Shown here in pieces: positions 8,439 through 16,834 of a DNA stretch of 45,767 bases. The stretch is from CAIQJJ01 sp964606085 (GTDB lineage: Bacteria; Chloroflexota; Anaerolineae; Anaerolineales; UBA4823). A program made the translations under genes and the position numbers. Location of the stretch: NCBI GenBank assembly GCA_964606085.1, contig CAZSFD010000039.1:1-45767 (forward strand), in the 5' to 3' direction. Position 1 is the stretch's first letter; every line of letters starts with the position of its first letter. The notes below the pieces were generated by a model that was not told the origin of the DNA, ran no database searches, and saw only the letters and a program-made list of their open reading frames with translations.

Positions 8439-9682
8439 GGTGATGTTTTCCTTTGTTCCATCCTGGCATACACCTCATCCAGGGCGGCCAACACCACCTG
8501 CCAATCGTACTGCGTTTCGGCCAGGGCGCGCCCGTTGGCGGCCAACTGTTGCTGCAAGGTTTCGTCGGCCATCAAGTGCGTCACGGCGGCGGCCTGGCTG
8601 GCGGCGTCGTCGGCTACCAGCACGTCCAGGCCGGGACGCCCGTGGATGCCCTCCAGCCCGACCGTGGTGGTGACGACGGGCATGGCGCGGGCGAAGGCTT
8701 CGAGGATGCGCACGCGAATGCCGCCGCCGGCTCGCACGGGGACGGCCATCAGCGCCGCCGCCTGCATGTAGGGCGTGAGGTCTGGTACGTAGCCGGTGAC
8801 GTGGATGACGCCGGGGTGTTTGGCGGCCAGTTGCACAAAATCTGCCGGGGGGTTTTTGCCGACGATGGTGAGCGTGGCTGCGGGCTGGCTCTGCCGCACG
8901 CGCGGGAAGACTTCGTTGGCGAACCAGCGGATGCCATCGGCATTGGGCGGGTAGTGCAGCGTGCCCATCGTCAGGATGTTCTGGCTGCCGGGCTGGCGCG
9001 TGACCGGGGTGAGCGTGGCCGTATCTACGGCGATGGGGATGACGGTCATTTTGGCCTTCAGTGCTTCGTGCGAGACCCCCGGCAGGCAGGCGGCCAGCAG
9101 GGCGGCGGCATCGGGCTCGGAGACGGCCAGGGTGTGCGTGAAGGCTTGTAAAATGTCGGCTTCGTACTGGCGCACGCGCTGCGTTTCGAGCGCTAACACG
9201 GGTTTGAGCGGCAGGGCGGCGTTTTGCCCCATGCGCTCGACAATCGTCCAGACGGCGTTGTGGGCGTCGAAGAGGGTGGCCGGCCATGCGCCAACGTGGT
9301 TGGCGGGCGGCAGGGCGAACTGCGCCATGCCCAACTGGTCGGCGTGGATCACGTCTACGGCGTCGCGGCGGACGCATTCTTCGACGGCCTGGCGGAAGGG
9401 CGGCAGGTCGTCGCGTTCGATAATGAAGGGCCGCCCGGTCAGGTTGCTCTTGAGCAGGTAGGCCACGTCCATCAGCCGCGAGCGCCGCATGGGGATGCCG
9501 ATCACGCGGTGGCACAGTTCTTTCAGGTTTTCGAGATAGGGCGTCTCTTCATCCCGGTAGAACGTGACCAGCGTGACCTGGTGGCCGCGCTGCACCAGGT
9601 AGCGCAGTACGTGCCAGGTCTTCACCTTGGGCCCGGCGTCGGGCGGGTAGGGGACGATTTGGGTCAGGAAGAGGACATGCAC
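8435..9682 (-). CDS. Glycosyltransferase family 4
   Basis: GT-B glycosyltransferase of 415 aa with a GTG start. The N-terminus HVLFLTQIVPYPPDAGPKVKT is typical of cytoplasmic GT4 enzymes. The donor domain has VIPIAVD (214-220), a TMGTLHYPPNADG segment (238-250) and GGGIRVRILEAFARAMPVVT (319-338), which holds the conserved nucleotide-ribose-binding Glu. It follows the acyl carrier protein gene by 12 nt and overlaps the GT39-like gene by 4 nt. It resembles the GT4 proteins at 5917 and 18371 in overall layout, suggesting a local paralogous group. Substrates are not determinable. Confidence 0.87.
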   Translation of the reverse strand: MHVLFLTQIVPYPPDAGPKVKTWHVLRYLVQRGHQVTLVTFYRDEETPYLENLKELCHRVIGIPMRRSRLMDVAYLLKSNLTGRPFIIERDDLPPFRQAVEECVRRDAVDVIHADQLGMAQFALPPANHVGAWPATLFDAHNAVWTIVERMGQNAALPLKPVLALETQRVRQYEADILQAFTHTLAVSEPDAAALLAACLPGVSHEALKAKMTVIPIAVDTATLTPVTRQPGSQNILTMGTLHYPPNADGIRWFANEVFPRVRQSQPAATLTIVGKNPPADFVQLAAKHPGVIHVTGYVPDLTPYMQAAALMAVPVRAGGGIRVRILEAFARAMPVVTTTVGLEGIHGRPGLDVLVADDAASQAAAVTHLMADETLQQQLAANGRALAETQYDWQVVLAALDEVYARMEQRKTSP

Positions 9683-9694
9683 GGGGCGGGGTTC

Positions 9695-9937
9695 CTACTG
9701 TTTGCGGCGGATGTAGTTGGCCAGCAGCGTGACGGAGTCGAAGTTATCGGGGGTGATGTCGGCGTCATCTACGGAGATTTTGAATTCTTTTTCGACGAAC
9801 ATGATCAGTTCCATCACGCCCTGTGAGTCGACGATGCCTTCTTCGAGGAAGGAGGCGTCGTCGGCGTATTTGTAGCCGTCTTTGCTGAAGAGCAGGTTTT
9901 TGGCGATGTAGGCTTTGATTTTGGTTTCGATGTCCAT
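9695..9937 (-). CDS. Acyl carrier protein (stand-alone)
   Basis: 80-residue acidic four-helix carrier protein. The attachment Ser38 is in VDSQGVMELI (36-45), the DSx motif at the start of helix 2, where a phosphopantetheinyl arm would be added. ATG is preceded by AAGGAAA at a good distance. Unlike housekeeping acpP it is not next to fatty-acid genes; it sits upstream of GT4 genes. Such stand-alone ACPs often serve an AMP-ligase or acyl/aminoacyltransferase, but none is adjacent. It may donate an acyl or amino-acyl group to the glycan, or work with the FabL at 160-957. That role is inference; the family call is secure. Confidence 0.88.
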   Translation of the reverse strand: MDIETKIKAYIAKNLLFSKDGYKYADDASFLEEGIVDSQGVMELIMFVEKEFKISVDDADITPDNFDSVTLLANYIRRKQ

Positions 9938-9981
9938 GAGATGTTTCCTTTTTTAGATGGGACAGGATGGTGTGACATGAA

Positions 9982-10007
9982 AACAGGTTGCCTTGCGACA
10001 ACCTGTT
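9982..10007 (-). terminator. Probable terminator after beta-helix gene
   Basis: A 9-bp perfect stem, AACAGGTTG paired with CAACCTGTT, encloses an 8-base loop. Read on the minus strand it is followed by a short T-run and lies about 27 nt after the stop codon of the beta-helix gene ending at 10035. The T-tract is short, so termination may be partial. If it works, the ACP and downstream genes need another promoter or read-through. Confidence 0.6.
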
Positions 10008-10034
10008 CTGGGGGATGCCAACCGACGGGCCGGT

Positions 10035-11678
10035 TTAGCCGTTGCGCTGCCGGGCCTGGGCGAAGCGCAGCAGCCCGACACCGGCCAGCAATGCCAGCGC
10101 CAGCGCGGCTGCCAGCCAGGGCAGGGCGGCGCGGGCGTCGAAGGCGGAGAGGGTGATGGCGGTGGGATCGTTGTTTTGCAGTGTCCAATCGGAAAAGGCG
10201 GTCACGCCATCCAGGGTGATGGTGCCATTGATGGCATCAAAGCTGCTTGGGTTTGAACAGGTCCATGTTGCGCCAGCGAGGTTGTAGCGGCAGACCCGGT
10301 CGTTTGTTTCTGGGACGTGGGATGAATCGAAGGTCAGGTTGACAGTATAGCCACTGGGTACATCGCCGGCAATGTGCCACCAGCGGTTCATCGCATTGGA
10401 TGGGCCATAGGGATTGGTGGTCTTAAAGACTTCTATCCGTAAGCAGCTTAAGCTGCCTGCCGTTGTGACCGCGACGGTGACATCATAGTGATCGGTGAAA
10501 TCGAAGAGATTTGACCCGCTCAAGGTACCACTGCCACAAGTGCCCCAGGTGATGGTTTCATGCAGTTCATAAGCGCCGCTGTCGCATTCATTGGTTGAAG
10601 TGCTGCCATTGCCATCGTAGTTGCGTGGAACGCTGCGTTGATCGATGCCATTGATTGGCGCAGCACTGCAAGCAGAGGATGGTGCGCGGTCAATGGCCGG
10701 GCTGCCGCTGACGAGGGCGTGGGTTTGGGTGGGTCCGCCGTTATTTCGTAGGGTGGTGTCGAGGATGCTGGCGAGGGCTGTGGAACTGCCATTGCTGGAT
10801 GCATTGAAGTCATTCGCTCCAAAGGAGTAACCAAAAACCGCTTGTGCAGTGAGCAGGGTGCTGTGGGAGATTACATTGTAATCACTGGTAGTTATTGTCG
10901 CGTTATTATAAATCTCCCGTCCAGATGACCCTGTGTTACCAGAAAACACATTTCGGTTTAGCGTGACCGTGCCATTGTTTCTGATACCGCCACCTGTTCC
11001 TGATGCTGTATTTGAAGTAAAGGTGCTGTTGGTAATTGTCATGGTTGCTTGATTAATTACACCAGCGCCTGCTGCCGCACTGTTTCCAGAAAAAGTACAA
11101 TTACTAATCGTAGTATTGGCACTGGTGTGGTTGTAAACGCCTCCACCATTGTTGGTGGCTTGATTATTGTTGAATGTACTATCATTGATAATCGCAGTAC
11201 CATGATTGGCAATCCCACCGCCAAAACTGTTCGTACCAGCATTGATGGCCCGATTATTTGTAAAGGTGCTTGAATTTACAGTCAAGGTTCCCAGATTGTA
11301 AATACCACCCCCATTTCCATTCTGAACATATCCATTTGCTATAATCAGATTATTGATGGTTAAATTTCCTGTGCTGGTAACCTCGAACACGCGGTAGGTG
11401 GAGTTTCCACTAAGGGTGAATCCAGCCCCGTTGATCGTAATCTGGCTGGTAATTTGGGGCAATGTCGCAGTCAGGACAATGTTTGCAGTTAGCGTGATGG
11501 TATCGGCCTGCCCATTTGTGTTAGCTGTATTGATGCGAGCAATCAACTCGGCGGGAGTACCCGCAGTAAAATCAGCCGCCTTCGCCTGCCCCACCGGCAT
11601 CCCGGCCAGCCGCAAGGTTGCGATCAGCACGGCGCTGAAGAGAACGGAGAACGCTTTTGAAATGCTTTGGGTGTTCAT
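10035..11678 (-). CDS. Secreted right-handed beta-helix surface protein with C-terminal membrane anchor
   Basis: 547-residue predicted surface protein. The signal peptide ends near GQAKAADF (~residue 35). Residues ~60-290 are a parallel beta-helix with repeats of the form GGGIxNxGTxTINxSTFxxN (period about 22-24). Next comes LRNNGGPTQTHALVSGSPAIDRA, typical of choice-of-anchor-Q proteins, and a beta-sandwich-like region with paired cysteines. The end is DPTAITLSAF, a hydrophobic helix and the basic tail ARQRNG, which should anchor it in the membrane. ATG at 11678 has AGGAGGT five bases upstream, which decides the start. It is paralogous to the next gene upstream, including the C-terminal cassette. 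Ligand or adhesion role unknown. Confidence 0.85.
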   Translation of the reverse strand: MNTQSISKAFSVLFSAVLIATLRLAGMPVGQAKAADFTAGTPAELIARINTANTNGQADTITLTANIVLTATLPQITSQITINGAGFTLSGNSTYRVFEVTSTGNLTINNLIIANGYVQNGNGGGIYNLGTLTVNSSTFTNNRAINAGTNSFGGGIANHGTAIINDSTFNNNQATNNGGGVYNHTSANTTISNCTFSGNSAAAGAGVINQATMTITNSTFTSNTASGTGGGIRNNGTVTLNRNVFSGNTGSSGREIYNNATITTSDYNVISHSTLLTAQAVFGYSFGANDFNASSNGSSTALASILDTTLRNNGGPTQTHALVSGSPAIDRAPSSACSAAPINGIDQRSVPRNYDGNGSTSTNECDSGAYELHETITWGTCGSGTLSGSNLFDFTDHYDVTVAVTTAGSLSCLRIEVFKTTNPYGPSNAMNRWWHIAGDVPSGYTVNLTFDSSHVPETNDRVCRYNLAGATWTCSNPSSFDAINGTITLDGVTAFSDWTLQNNDPTAITLSAFDARAALPWLAAALALALLAGVGLLRFAQARQRNG

Positions 11679-11763
11679 GGCCACCTCCTGTGGTCACTGG
11701 AAGGGTGTTGCATCGCTCCAGGGGGCGATGTCAAAAAGATACTGCTAACAAAATTGTAAGGTG

Positions 11764-11769
11764 ATTATA
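11764..11769 (-). promoter_or_regulatory. Possible -10 box upstream of beta-helix gene
   Basis: On the minus strand this is a perfect TATAAT, about 85 nt before the ATG of the gene ending at 10035. No good -35 is found 16-18 nt upstream. A 12-bp GTTAACAAAACC word lies at 11775-11786. The call is tentative. Confidence 0.3.
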
Positions 11770-11842
11770 CTGCTGTTAACAAAACCGATTGGAAGATGAG
11801 GCGCTCTGCACGCGCATGATGTGGTTTGGCGAAAGGCCGGTT

Positions 11843-13726
11843 TCAACGCTTCGGGCGCACCACCACCCAACCGGTCAAAGCCAGCAGGCCGGCGACCAGG
11901 ATCAGGCTCCAGGCGGGTGGGTTGGGCTGGCCGCGCAAAGCCGTCAGCGTGATGGCGGTGGGGTTGTCATCCTCGAAGATGGCCCAATCGGAAAATTCAC
12001 TGACATTGTTGCGGGTGATGGTTTGGGCGCGGTTGGCCGGGGTGACGGCGGCGCAGTCCCAGGTGGTTTGCGTGCCACCGCCGGTGTAGCGGCACACCAG
12101 GTCGCCGTCATCGGCCAGGTTGCTCACCGGCAGGGTCAGGTTGACATCGAAGCCGCTGTTGATGTTGCCGCGGATGTGGAACCAGTTGTTGTAAAGCTGG
12201 ATGTTGTGATTGCCCAACTCGTGCGCCCGGCCCATCTGCTCGACCGTGATGCAGTTGAGTCCGTTGGCGGTGTTGACGGTGACGGTCAGCGTCCTGCCGT
12301 TGCTAAAGGGGAATGCCTGTGGGCCGTTTAATTCAGCTCCCGTGCAGGTACCCTGGGTGATGGTTTCGTGGTATTCGAACGCGCCCTTGTCGCAGGTGGT
12401 ATTGAAAGGCCGCCCGGCGCCGCGCTGGTCGCGGGTGATCGGGTCGCCATCGTCGAAGAGTGGGTTGACGCCGCTGCTGGCGTAGGTGCAGGCGGCGGCG
12501 CTGTCGAGGGCGTTGCTGCCGGTCAGCAGGGCGTGGGTGAGCGTGGGGCCGCCGTTATCGGCCAGGGTGGTGTCGAAGTTGGTGACGGGCGAGGTCGCAC
12601 TGCCGTTATTGCAGGAAGTGTCATCGCCCAGGTTGCCGTTGCCATAGGGGGCAGCGCTGCTATTTTTGTTACAGTCGTAACTGCCGCCAACGTTGGCAGA
12701 AAAGATATTGTCGCGTAACACCACCTGTAAAATACCATTTGAATCAGGTCCCCAGAAAATTGCACTGCCGTTTTGTGGTCCGCCGCTGTTCAGCGTATTG
12801 CCATAGAATGTATTTTGCACCAGGTTGCTATTCCCTCCCAGGGAAAGCGCTCCACCAGATGCGCCATCGCCCTGGGTGTTGGCGATGTTGCCGCTAAAGG
12901 TGTTGTTGGCCAGGTTGGTGATGTCATCATTGAGAATGCGCGAATCGGTTGGATTGGCGACGAAAATCGCCCCGCCGCTATCTACCGCCTGATTATTGGT
13001 AAATAGCGAGCCTTCCATGTTGAAGGTGGTGTGGTAGTTGATGCAGATCGCCCCGCCGTTTCCATTTCCTGCAACATAGTTGCCATCAAAGGTGCTGTTT
13101 TTGATATCGAGGTAAGCGCCGATGCGGGTGGGGTTGCCCAGGTAGTTTTCACCGCCGTCAATGAAAATGGCCCCGCCATTTTGCGACGAACGATTGCCCT
13201 GAAAGAGCGAGTTTTCGATTTGAATGCGTGGGGCGGTCATGGTGGCCGGGTCGCCGTCGGCAAAAATGGCGCCGCCATGCCCGTTGGTGGCCTGATTGTT
13301 CAAGATTTTGCTGTTTTTGATGATAATGATGCCGCCATCTTCCATGCGGATGGCGGCGCCATTGCTTTCGCGCCCGTTTTGCAGGGTGATATTGTTCAGG
13401 GTCAGGGTTATGCCCCGGTTGATGCTGAACAAGCGTCGCGTACCGCCCCCATCCAGGATCACCGTATGGCCGCTGCCGTCAATGACGGTGTTGACGCTGA
13501 TCGTTTTCATGGCTGTGATGGTGATGGGGGTGGTGGCGCAATCTACCGAGAAGGTCACCGTCCCACCGCCAGAGAGCGCCGTGTCCAAGTCCCCTTCGGT
13601 ACAGGCAGCCACCGTCCCGGCGGCGCGGGCCTGCTCGCTGGAGCTGAGGCCGAGCATCCACAGGGCGATGAAAAGTGCAGGCAGTAAAACCAATAAGAAA
13701 TGTCGAAAACGTTGCATCATAACCAT
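11843..13726 (-). CDS. Secreted right-handed beta-helix surface protein with C-terminal membrane anchor (paralogue)
   Basis: 627-residue predicted surface protein. A signal peptide (LLVLLPALFIALWMLGL, ending near EQARAAG) precedes a parallel beta-helix over ~75-390, with repeats such as GGAIFADG, GGAIFIDGG, GGAICINY and GGAIFVAN. LADNGGPTLTHALLTGSNALDSA marks the choice-of-anchor-Q-like end of the helix. A cysteine-bearing sandwich follows, then SEFSDWAIFEDDNPTAITL, a membrane helix and the basic tail RPKR. The start at 13726 has AAGGA six bases upstream; ATGs at 13720 and 13717 are less well placed. The C-terminal layout matches the downstream paralogue at 10035. Function beyond surface display is unknown. 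Confidence 0.85.
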   Translation of the reverse strand: MVMMQRFRHFLLVLLPALFIALWMLGLSSSEQARAAGTVAACTEGDLDTALSGGGTVTFSVDCATTPITITAMKTISVNTVIDGSGHTVILDGGGTRRLFSINRGITLTLNNITLQNGRESNGAAIRMEDGGIIIIKNSKILNNQATNGHGGAIFADGDPATMTAPRIQIENSLFQGNRSSQNGGAIFIDGGENYLGNPTRIGAYLDIKNSTFDGNYVAGNGNGGAICINYHTTFNMEGSLFTNNQAVDSGGAIFVANPTDSRILNDDITNLANNTFSGNIANTQGDGASGGALSLGGNSNLVQNTFYGNTLNSGGPQNGSAIFWGPDSNGILQVVLRDNIFSANVGGSYDCNKNSSAAPYGNGNLGDDTSCNNGSATSPVTNFDTTLADNGGPTLTHALLTGSNALDSAAACTYASSGVNPLFDDGDPITRDQRGAGRPFNTTCDKGAFEYHETITQGTCTGAELNGPQAFPFSNGRTLTVTVNTANGLNCITVEQMGRAHELGNHNIQLYNNWFHIRGNINSGFDVNLTLPVSNLADDGDLVCRYTGGGTQTTWDCAAVTPANRAQTITRNNVSEFSDWAIFEDDNPTAITLTALRGQPNPPAWSLILVAGLLALTGWVVVRPKR

Positions 13727-13740
13727 TAATCCTTACAAAC

Positions 13741-13769
13741 ATGATAGGTTTTGTTAACTTAGTCGTTAA
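13741..13769 (-). promoter_or_regulatory. Candidate sigma-70-like promoter of beta-helix gene
   Basis: On the minus strand, TTAACG (13769-13764) and TATCAT (13746-13741) are separated by 17 nt, matching the -35 consensus at 4/6 and the -10 at 5/6. Transcription would start only a few bases before the Shine-Dalgarno of the gene at 13726, an unusually short leader that lowers confidence. Confidence 0.35.
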
Positions 13770-13822
13770 CCTGCGTGGCGTGGTTCAAAAGCCAACCCGT
13801 CCCAACCGGCGGATGGCTTGCG

Positions 13823-14998
13823 CTACGCGAACTGCGCCGCGAACGACTGCCCCGCCCCCGCCCAGGGCACGCCGAGCAGTTCGACGATGGTGGCGGCCAA
13901 ATCAGCGAACGAGGGGCGCGTGCCCAGGTTCACGCCGGGGCGCACGGCCTGGCCCACCAGCATCAGCGGCACGCGCTCACGGGAGTGATCGGTGCTGGGG
14001 GTGGTGGGGTCGTTGCCGTGGTCGGCGGTGATGATCAGCACGTCGGCGGGGGTCAGGGCGGCCAAAATTTCGGGCAGGCGGCGGTCGAAGGCTTCGAGGG
14101 CGTCGGCGTAGCCGCGCGGGTTGTTGCGGTGGCCGTAGACGGCGTCGAAATCCACCAGGTTGGTGAAGATCAACCCCTCGTGGTCGGTCTTGAGAAATGC
14201 GAGGGTGGCATCTACCCCGGCCATGTTATTGCCGGTGTGGTTGCTGTGCGTGAGACCGCGGTTGGCGAAGATGTCTTCGATCTTGCCGACGGCCATCACC
14301 GACTGCCCGGCGGCTTTGATCGCATCGAGGATCGTCTCGCCGAGCGGTTCGAGGCTGTAATCGCGGCGGTTCTCGGTGCGCTTGAAACTGCCTGGCGCTC
14401 CCACGAACGGACGGGCGATGACGCGCCCTACGGCGTGTTCGCCAGTCAGCAGGTCGCGGGCGGTCTGGCACATCCGATACAACTCGTCGAGTGGGATGAT
14501 CTCCTCGTGGGCGGCGATCTGAAAGACGCTGTCGGCAGAGGTGTACACAATCGGCTGCCCGGTTTTGAGCTGTGTGGGGGCCAGGTCGTCAATGATGTCT
14601 GTGCCGGAGGCGGGGTAATTGCCGAGGGTGGTGCGGCCGATCCTGGCTTCGAAGGCGGCCATCAGGTCGGGGGGGAAGCCGTTGGGGTAGGTGGGGAAGG
14701 GCTTTTCGAGCAGCAGGCCAGCCAGTTCCCAGTGGCCGGTGGTGGTGTCCTTGCCGGCGCTCACTTCGGTCAGGCGGCCATAGGCGCCGCGCGTTTCCGC
14801 CGTGGGCGGCACGCCGAGGATGTCGGTGCTGTTGCCCAGGCCGAGCGCCTGCAGGTTGGGCAGATGCAGCCCGCCCACGGCGGCGGCGGTGTTGGCGAGC
14901 GTGTTCGAGCCTTCGTCGCCATAATCGGCCACGTCGGGGGCATCGCCGCAGCCGACGCTGTCGAGAATAATCAGGGTGACGCGTTTAATAGGGTTCAT
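13823..14998 (-). CDS. deoB: Phosphopentomutase
   Basis: Converts ribose-1-phosphate or deoxyribose-1-phosphate to the 5-phosphate in nucleoside salvage; cytoplasmic, Mn-dependent, alkaline-phosphatase superfamily. The 391-aa length is normal. Metal ligands are visible in IILDSVGCGDAPD near the N-terminus and in ITADHGND and DHSRERVPLML near the C-terminus. GKDTTTGHWEL carries the threonine that is phosphorylated in characterised enzymes. ATG at 14998 is chosen over longer reading because AAAGGT precedes it and the conserved N-terminus starts there. It is a housekeeping gene inside a polysaccharide locus. The neighbours give no nucleoside-salvage context. Confidence 0.95.
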   Translation of the reverse strand: MNPIKRVTLIILDSVGCGDAPDVADYGDEGSNTLANTAAAVGGLHLPNLQALGLGNSTDILGVPPTAETRGAYGRLTEVSAGKDTTTGHWELAGLLLEKPFPTYPNGFPPDLMAAFEARIGRTTLGNYPASGTDIIDDLAPTQLKTGQPIVYTSADSVFQIAAHEEIIPLDELYRMCQTARDLLTGEHAVGRVIARPFVGAPGSFKRTENRRDYSLEPLGETILDAIKAAGQSVMAVGKIEDIFANRGLTHSNHTGNNMAGVDATLAFLKTDHEGLIFTNLVDFDAVYGHRNNPRGYADALEAFDRRLPEILAALTPADVLIITADHGNDPTTPSTDHSRERVPLMLVGQAVRPGVNLGTRPSFADLAATIVELLGVPWAGAGQSFAAQFA

Positions 14999-15041
14999 TG
15001 CTACCTTTACTTTTTTCTGGTTATGAAAACAACCGCTGGTA

Positions 15042-15108
15042 GGGGCGCACGGTGCGCGCCCCGGTTGATTCCCGTTGCGCCACACCGGGGGCGGATGCCA
15101 TCTGCCCC
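15042..15108. repeat. Pair of GC-rich REP-like hairpins
   Basis: The first hairpin pairs GGGGCGC (15042-15048) with GCGCCCC (15056-15062). The second pairs 15088-15097 with 15099-15108, nearly perfectly (one G-T wobble). Both fill the gap between deoB and the GT2 gene, and the second reaches the GT2 stop codon. I recall similar repeats in Chloroflexi and other environmental genomes. Confidence 0.7.
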
Positions 15109-16043
15109 TACTTTAACTGCCAGCACAGCTTGATCACATCCCGGTTGGAAGCGAGTTCCAGGTTGGCGCGCTCGCGCTTGCCGGGGATCAGCCACAGCAC
15201 GAGCCAGATCAGCAGCTTGAAAAAGGTCAGCACGGCCAGCATCAGGCGCAAAACGGCCGTGGGCAGCGGGCCGTAGTTCTTTTGGTAGAAGAGCATCTTG
15301 CCGCGGTAGACCATGCGGCGGCGCTTCCAGCGGTTCATGCTGCGCCCGCCAAAGTGGATGATGTTGAGATCGGGGATGTAGTAGGCTTTCCAACCGGCCT
15401 GCTTCATGCGATATTGCAGGTCGGTTTCATCGCCATAGATAAAATAGCTCTCGTCGAGCAGGCCGATCTGGTCGAACGTCTTGCGGCGCACCAGCAGACA
15501 GGCCGAACTCATCCAGCCCACTGTCTGAATGCCCTGGCTCTTCCCTTGCAGCGGGTAGCCCGGCCAAATGCGCTCACCCACCTGAATGGCGATCAAGAAC
15601 TCTTCCCACAGGTTAGAAAAACCGCCATAGCCCGATTGGAAGCTGCCATCGCCATTGAGCAGGGTGATGCCCACCGCCCCGGCGTCCGGCTTCTGGCGCA
15701 TCAGGTTGACCATGCCATCCAGGGCGGCCTTGTTGACCAGGGTGTCGTTGTTGAACAGCAGCACAAACTCGCCGCGCGTGGCCTGGATGCCCTGGTTGCT
15801 GGCTTTGCCCAGGCCCACATTGCCTTCGTTCTGAATGATCAACACTTCGGGATATTTCTCGCGCAGCATTTGCTGGCTGCCATCGGTCGAGCCGTTGTCA
15901 ACGACGACGACATCGAAGGTGGCATCGAGCTGGCTGTCGTAGAGCGAGTCGAGGCAGGGGCCGAGGTAGTCTTTGTTGTTCCAGGCCACCATCACGATGG
16001 ACATTTGCGGCGGGGTGGGGTGGGTGGTAGGTTGGGATGGCAT
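15108..16043 (-). CDS. Glycosyltransferase family 2 (rhamnosyltransferase-like)
   Basis: Inverting GT-A glycosyltransferase of 311 aa. SIVMVAWNNKDYLGPCLDSL and VVVDNGSTDGS form the nucleotide-binding half. LLFNNDTLV stands in the DxD position, and YFIYGDETDLQYRMKQAGWK has the catalytic acidic region found in WbbL-like rhamnosyltransferases. A C-terminal hydrophobic helix (VLTFFKLLIWLVLWLIPG) suggests membrane association. ATG at 16043 lies only a few bases from the stop of the nucleotidyltransferase gene (16047), so they are co-transcribed. The sugar transferred is not determinable. Confidence 0.87.
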   Translation of the reverse strand: MPSQPTTHPTPPQMSIVMVAWNNKDYLGPCLDSLYDSQLDATFDVVVVDNGSTDGSQQMLREKYPEVLIIQNEGNVGLGKASNQGIQATRGEFVLLFNNDTLVNKAALDGMVNLMRQKPDAGAVGITLLNGDGSFQSGYGGFSNLWEEFLIAIQVGERIWPGYPLQGKSQGIQTVGWMSSACLLVRRKTFDQIGLLDESYFIYGDETDLQYRMKQAGWKAYYIPDLNIIHFGGRSMNRWKRRRMVYRGKMLFYQKNYGPLPTAVLRLMLAVLTFFKLLIWLVLWLIPGKRERANLELASNRDVIKLCWQLK

Positions 16044-16046
16044 GGT

Positions 16047-16799
16047 CTACTCCGCCCGGAAGCGACGATCCATTTCCATGATCTCGTCGTAAGTGCCCAG
16101 GTCAATGTACACGCCTGCCGCGAAATGCACGCCGCGGAAGTTGAACCCCTGGCGGATGGCGCTGTTCATGATCAGGGCGAAATCGCCCACGCCCTGGGCC
16201 ACCTGCTGGTGCAGGTATTCGGTGAAGCGGGCGCTCCAGATGATGCTGCCCCACATCTCGGTCAGGTCGGTTTGCTTGGGCTTGTCGTTGATTTCGATCA
16301 CCCGGCCATCGGCGGCGGTGCGCACCATGCCAAATTTTTCGGGGCGTTCGGTGGGGAACAGCACCAACACCACGTCATCGTCGGGCTGCGCCTGGGCGTA
16401 GGCGGTTTTGAATACATCGCCTGGCTGCATGATCGTGTCGGCCATGCCGAAGAAGACGGTTTTTCCCTGCGTCAGGTGATAGGCCGAATCCAGGGCGTGC
16501 GCCAGGCCGGGCGAAGTAGATTTTTCGCTGTCGCTGGATTGCTCCTGTACCACATAGCTCAGGTGGCAGCCGAAGCGGTGTCCATTGCCGAAATAGCCGA
16601 TCAGTTGGTGCTTGGTCTCGTTGATGACGAAGACGATATGGCGCACGTCCGCCGTCGTCAGGTTATCCAGCACGAATTGGGAGATAGGCTTGTAGCGGTT
16701 TTCGCGGATCACCGGGTACAGTTCCTTGGGGTAAGGAAGCCCCAGCCGCACGCCTTTGCCAGCGGCGGGGATCAGGCCGATCAGTTCTGCATTTTTCAT
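16047..16799 (-). CDS. Sugar-1-phosphate nucleotidyltransferase (RmlA-like)
   Basis: 250-residue cytoplasmic enzyme expected to make an NDP-sugar from NTP and a sugar-1-phosphate. The signature is GLIPAAGKGVRLGLPYPKEL (residues 8-27), a variant of LAGGxGTRLxPxTxxxPK. FFGMADTIMQPGDVF supplies the conserved Asp of the active site. It is shorter than full RmlA or GalU (about 290 aa) and the G-rich loop is atypical, so dTTP or UTP specificity cannot be assigned. ATG at 16799 is supported by AAGGAG nine bases upstream. A cluster of hairpins separates it from the O-antigen ligase gene. Confidence 0.82.
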   Translation of the reverse strand: MKNAELIGLIPAAGKGVRLGLPYPKELYPVIRENRYKPISQFVLDNLTTADVRHIVFVINETKHQLIGYFGNGHRFGCHLSYVVQEQSSDSEKSTSPGLAHALDSAYHLTQGKTVFFGMADTIMQPGDVFKTAYAQAQPDDDVVLVLFPTERPEKFGMVRTAADGRVIEINDKPKQTDLTEMWGSIIWSARFTEYLHQQVAQGVGDFALIMNSAIRQGFNFRGVHFAAGVYIDLGTYDEIMEMDRRFRAE

Positions 16800-16834
16800 A
16801 AGTGATGCTCCTTGTTTACCGTAATCTTGGGTCG

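Noticed and set aside
10035..13726. PEP-CTERM/exosortase substrate
   Set aside because: The C-termini have a membrane helix and basic tail but no PEP motif, and no exosortase gene is in the window.
13775..15133. A 452-residue plus-strand frame opposite deoB, and similar long antisense frames across the cluster
   Set aside because: These are Gly/Val/His-rich shadows created by the high GC codon bias of the real minus-strand genes; none shows family motifs.
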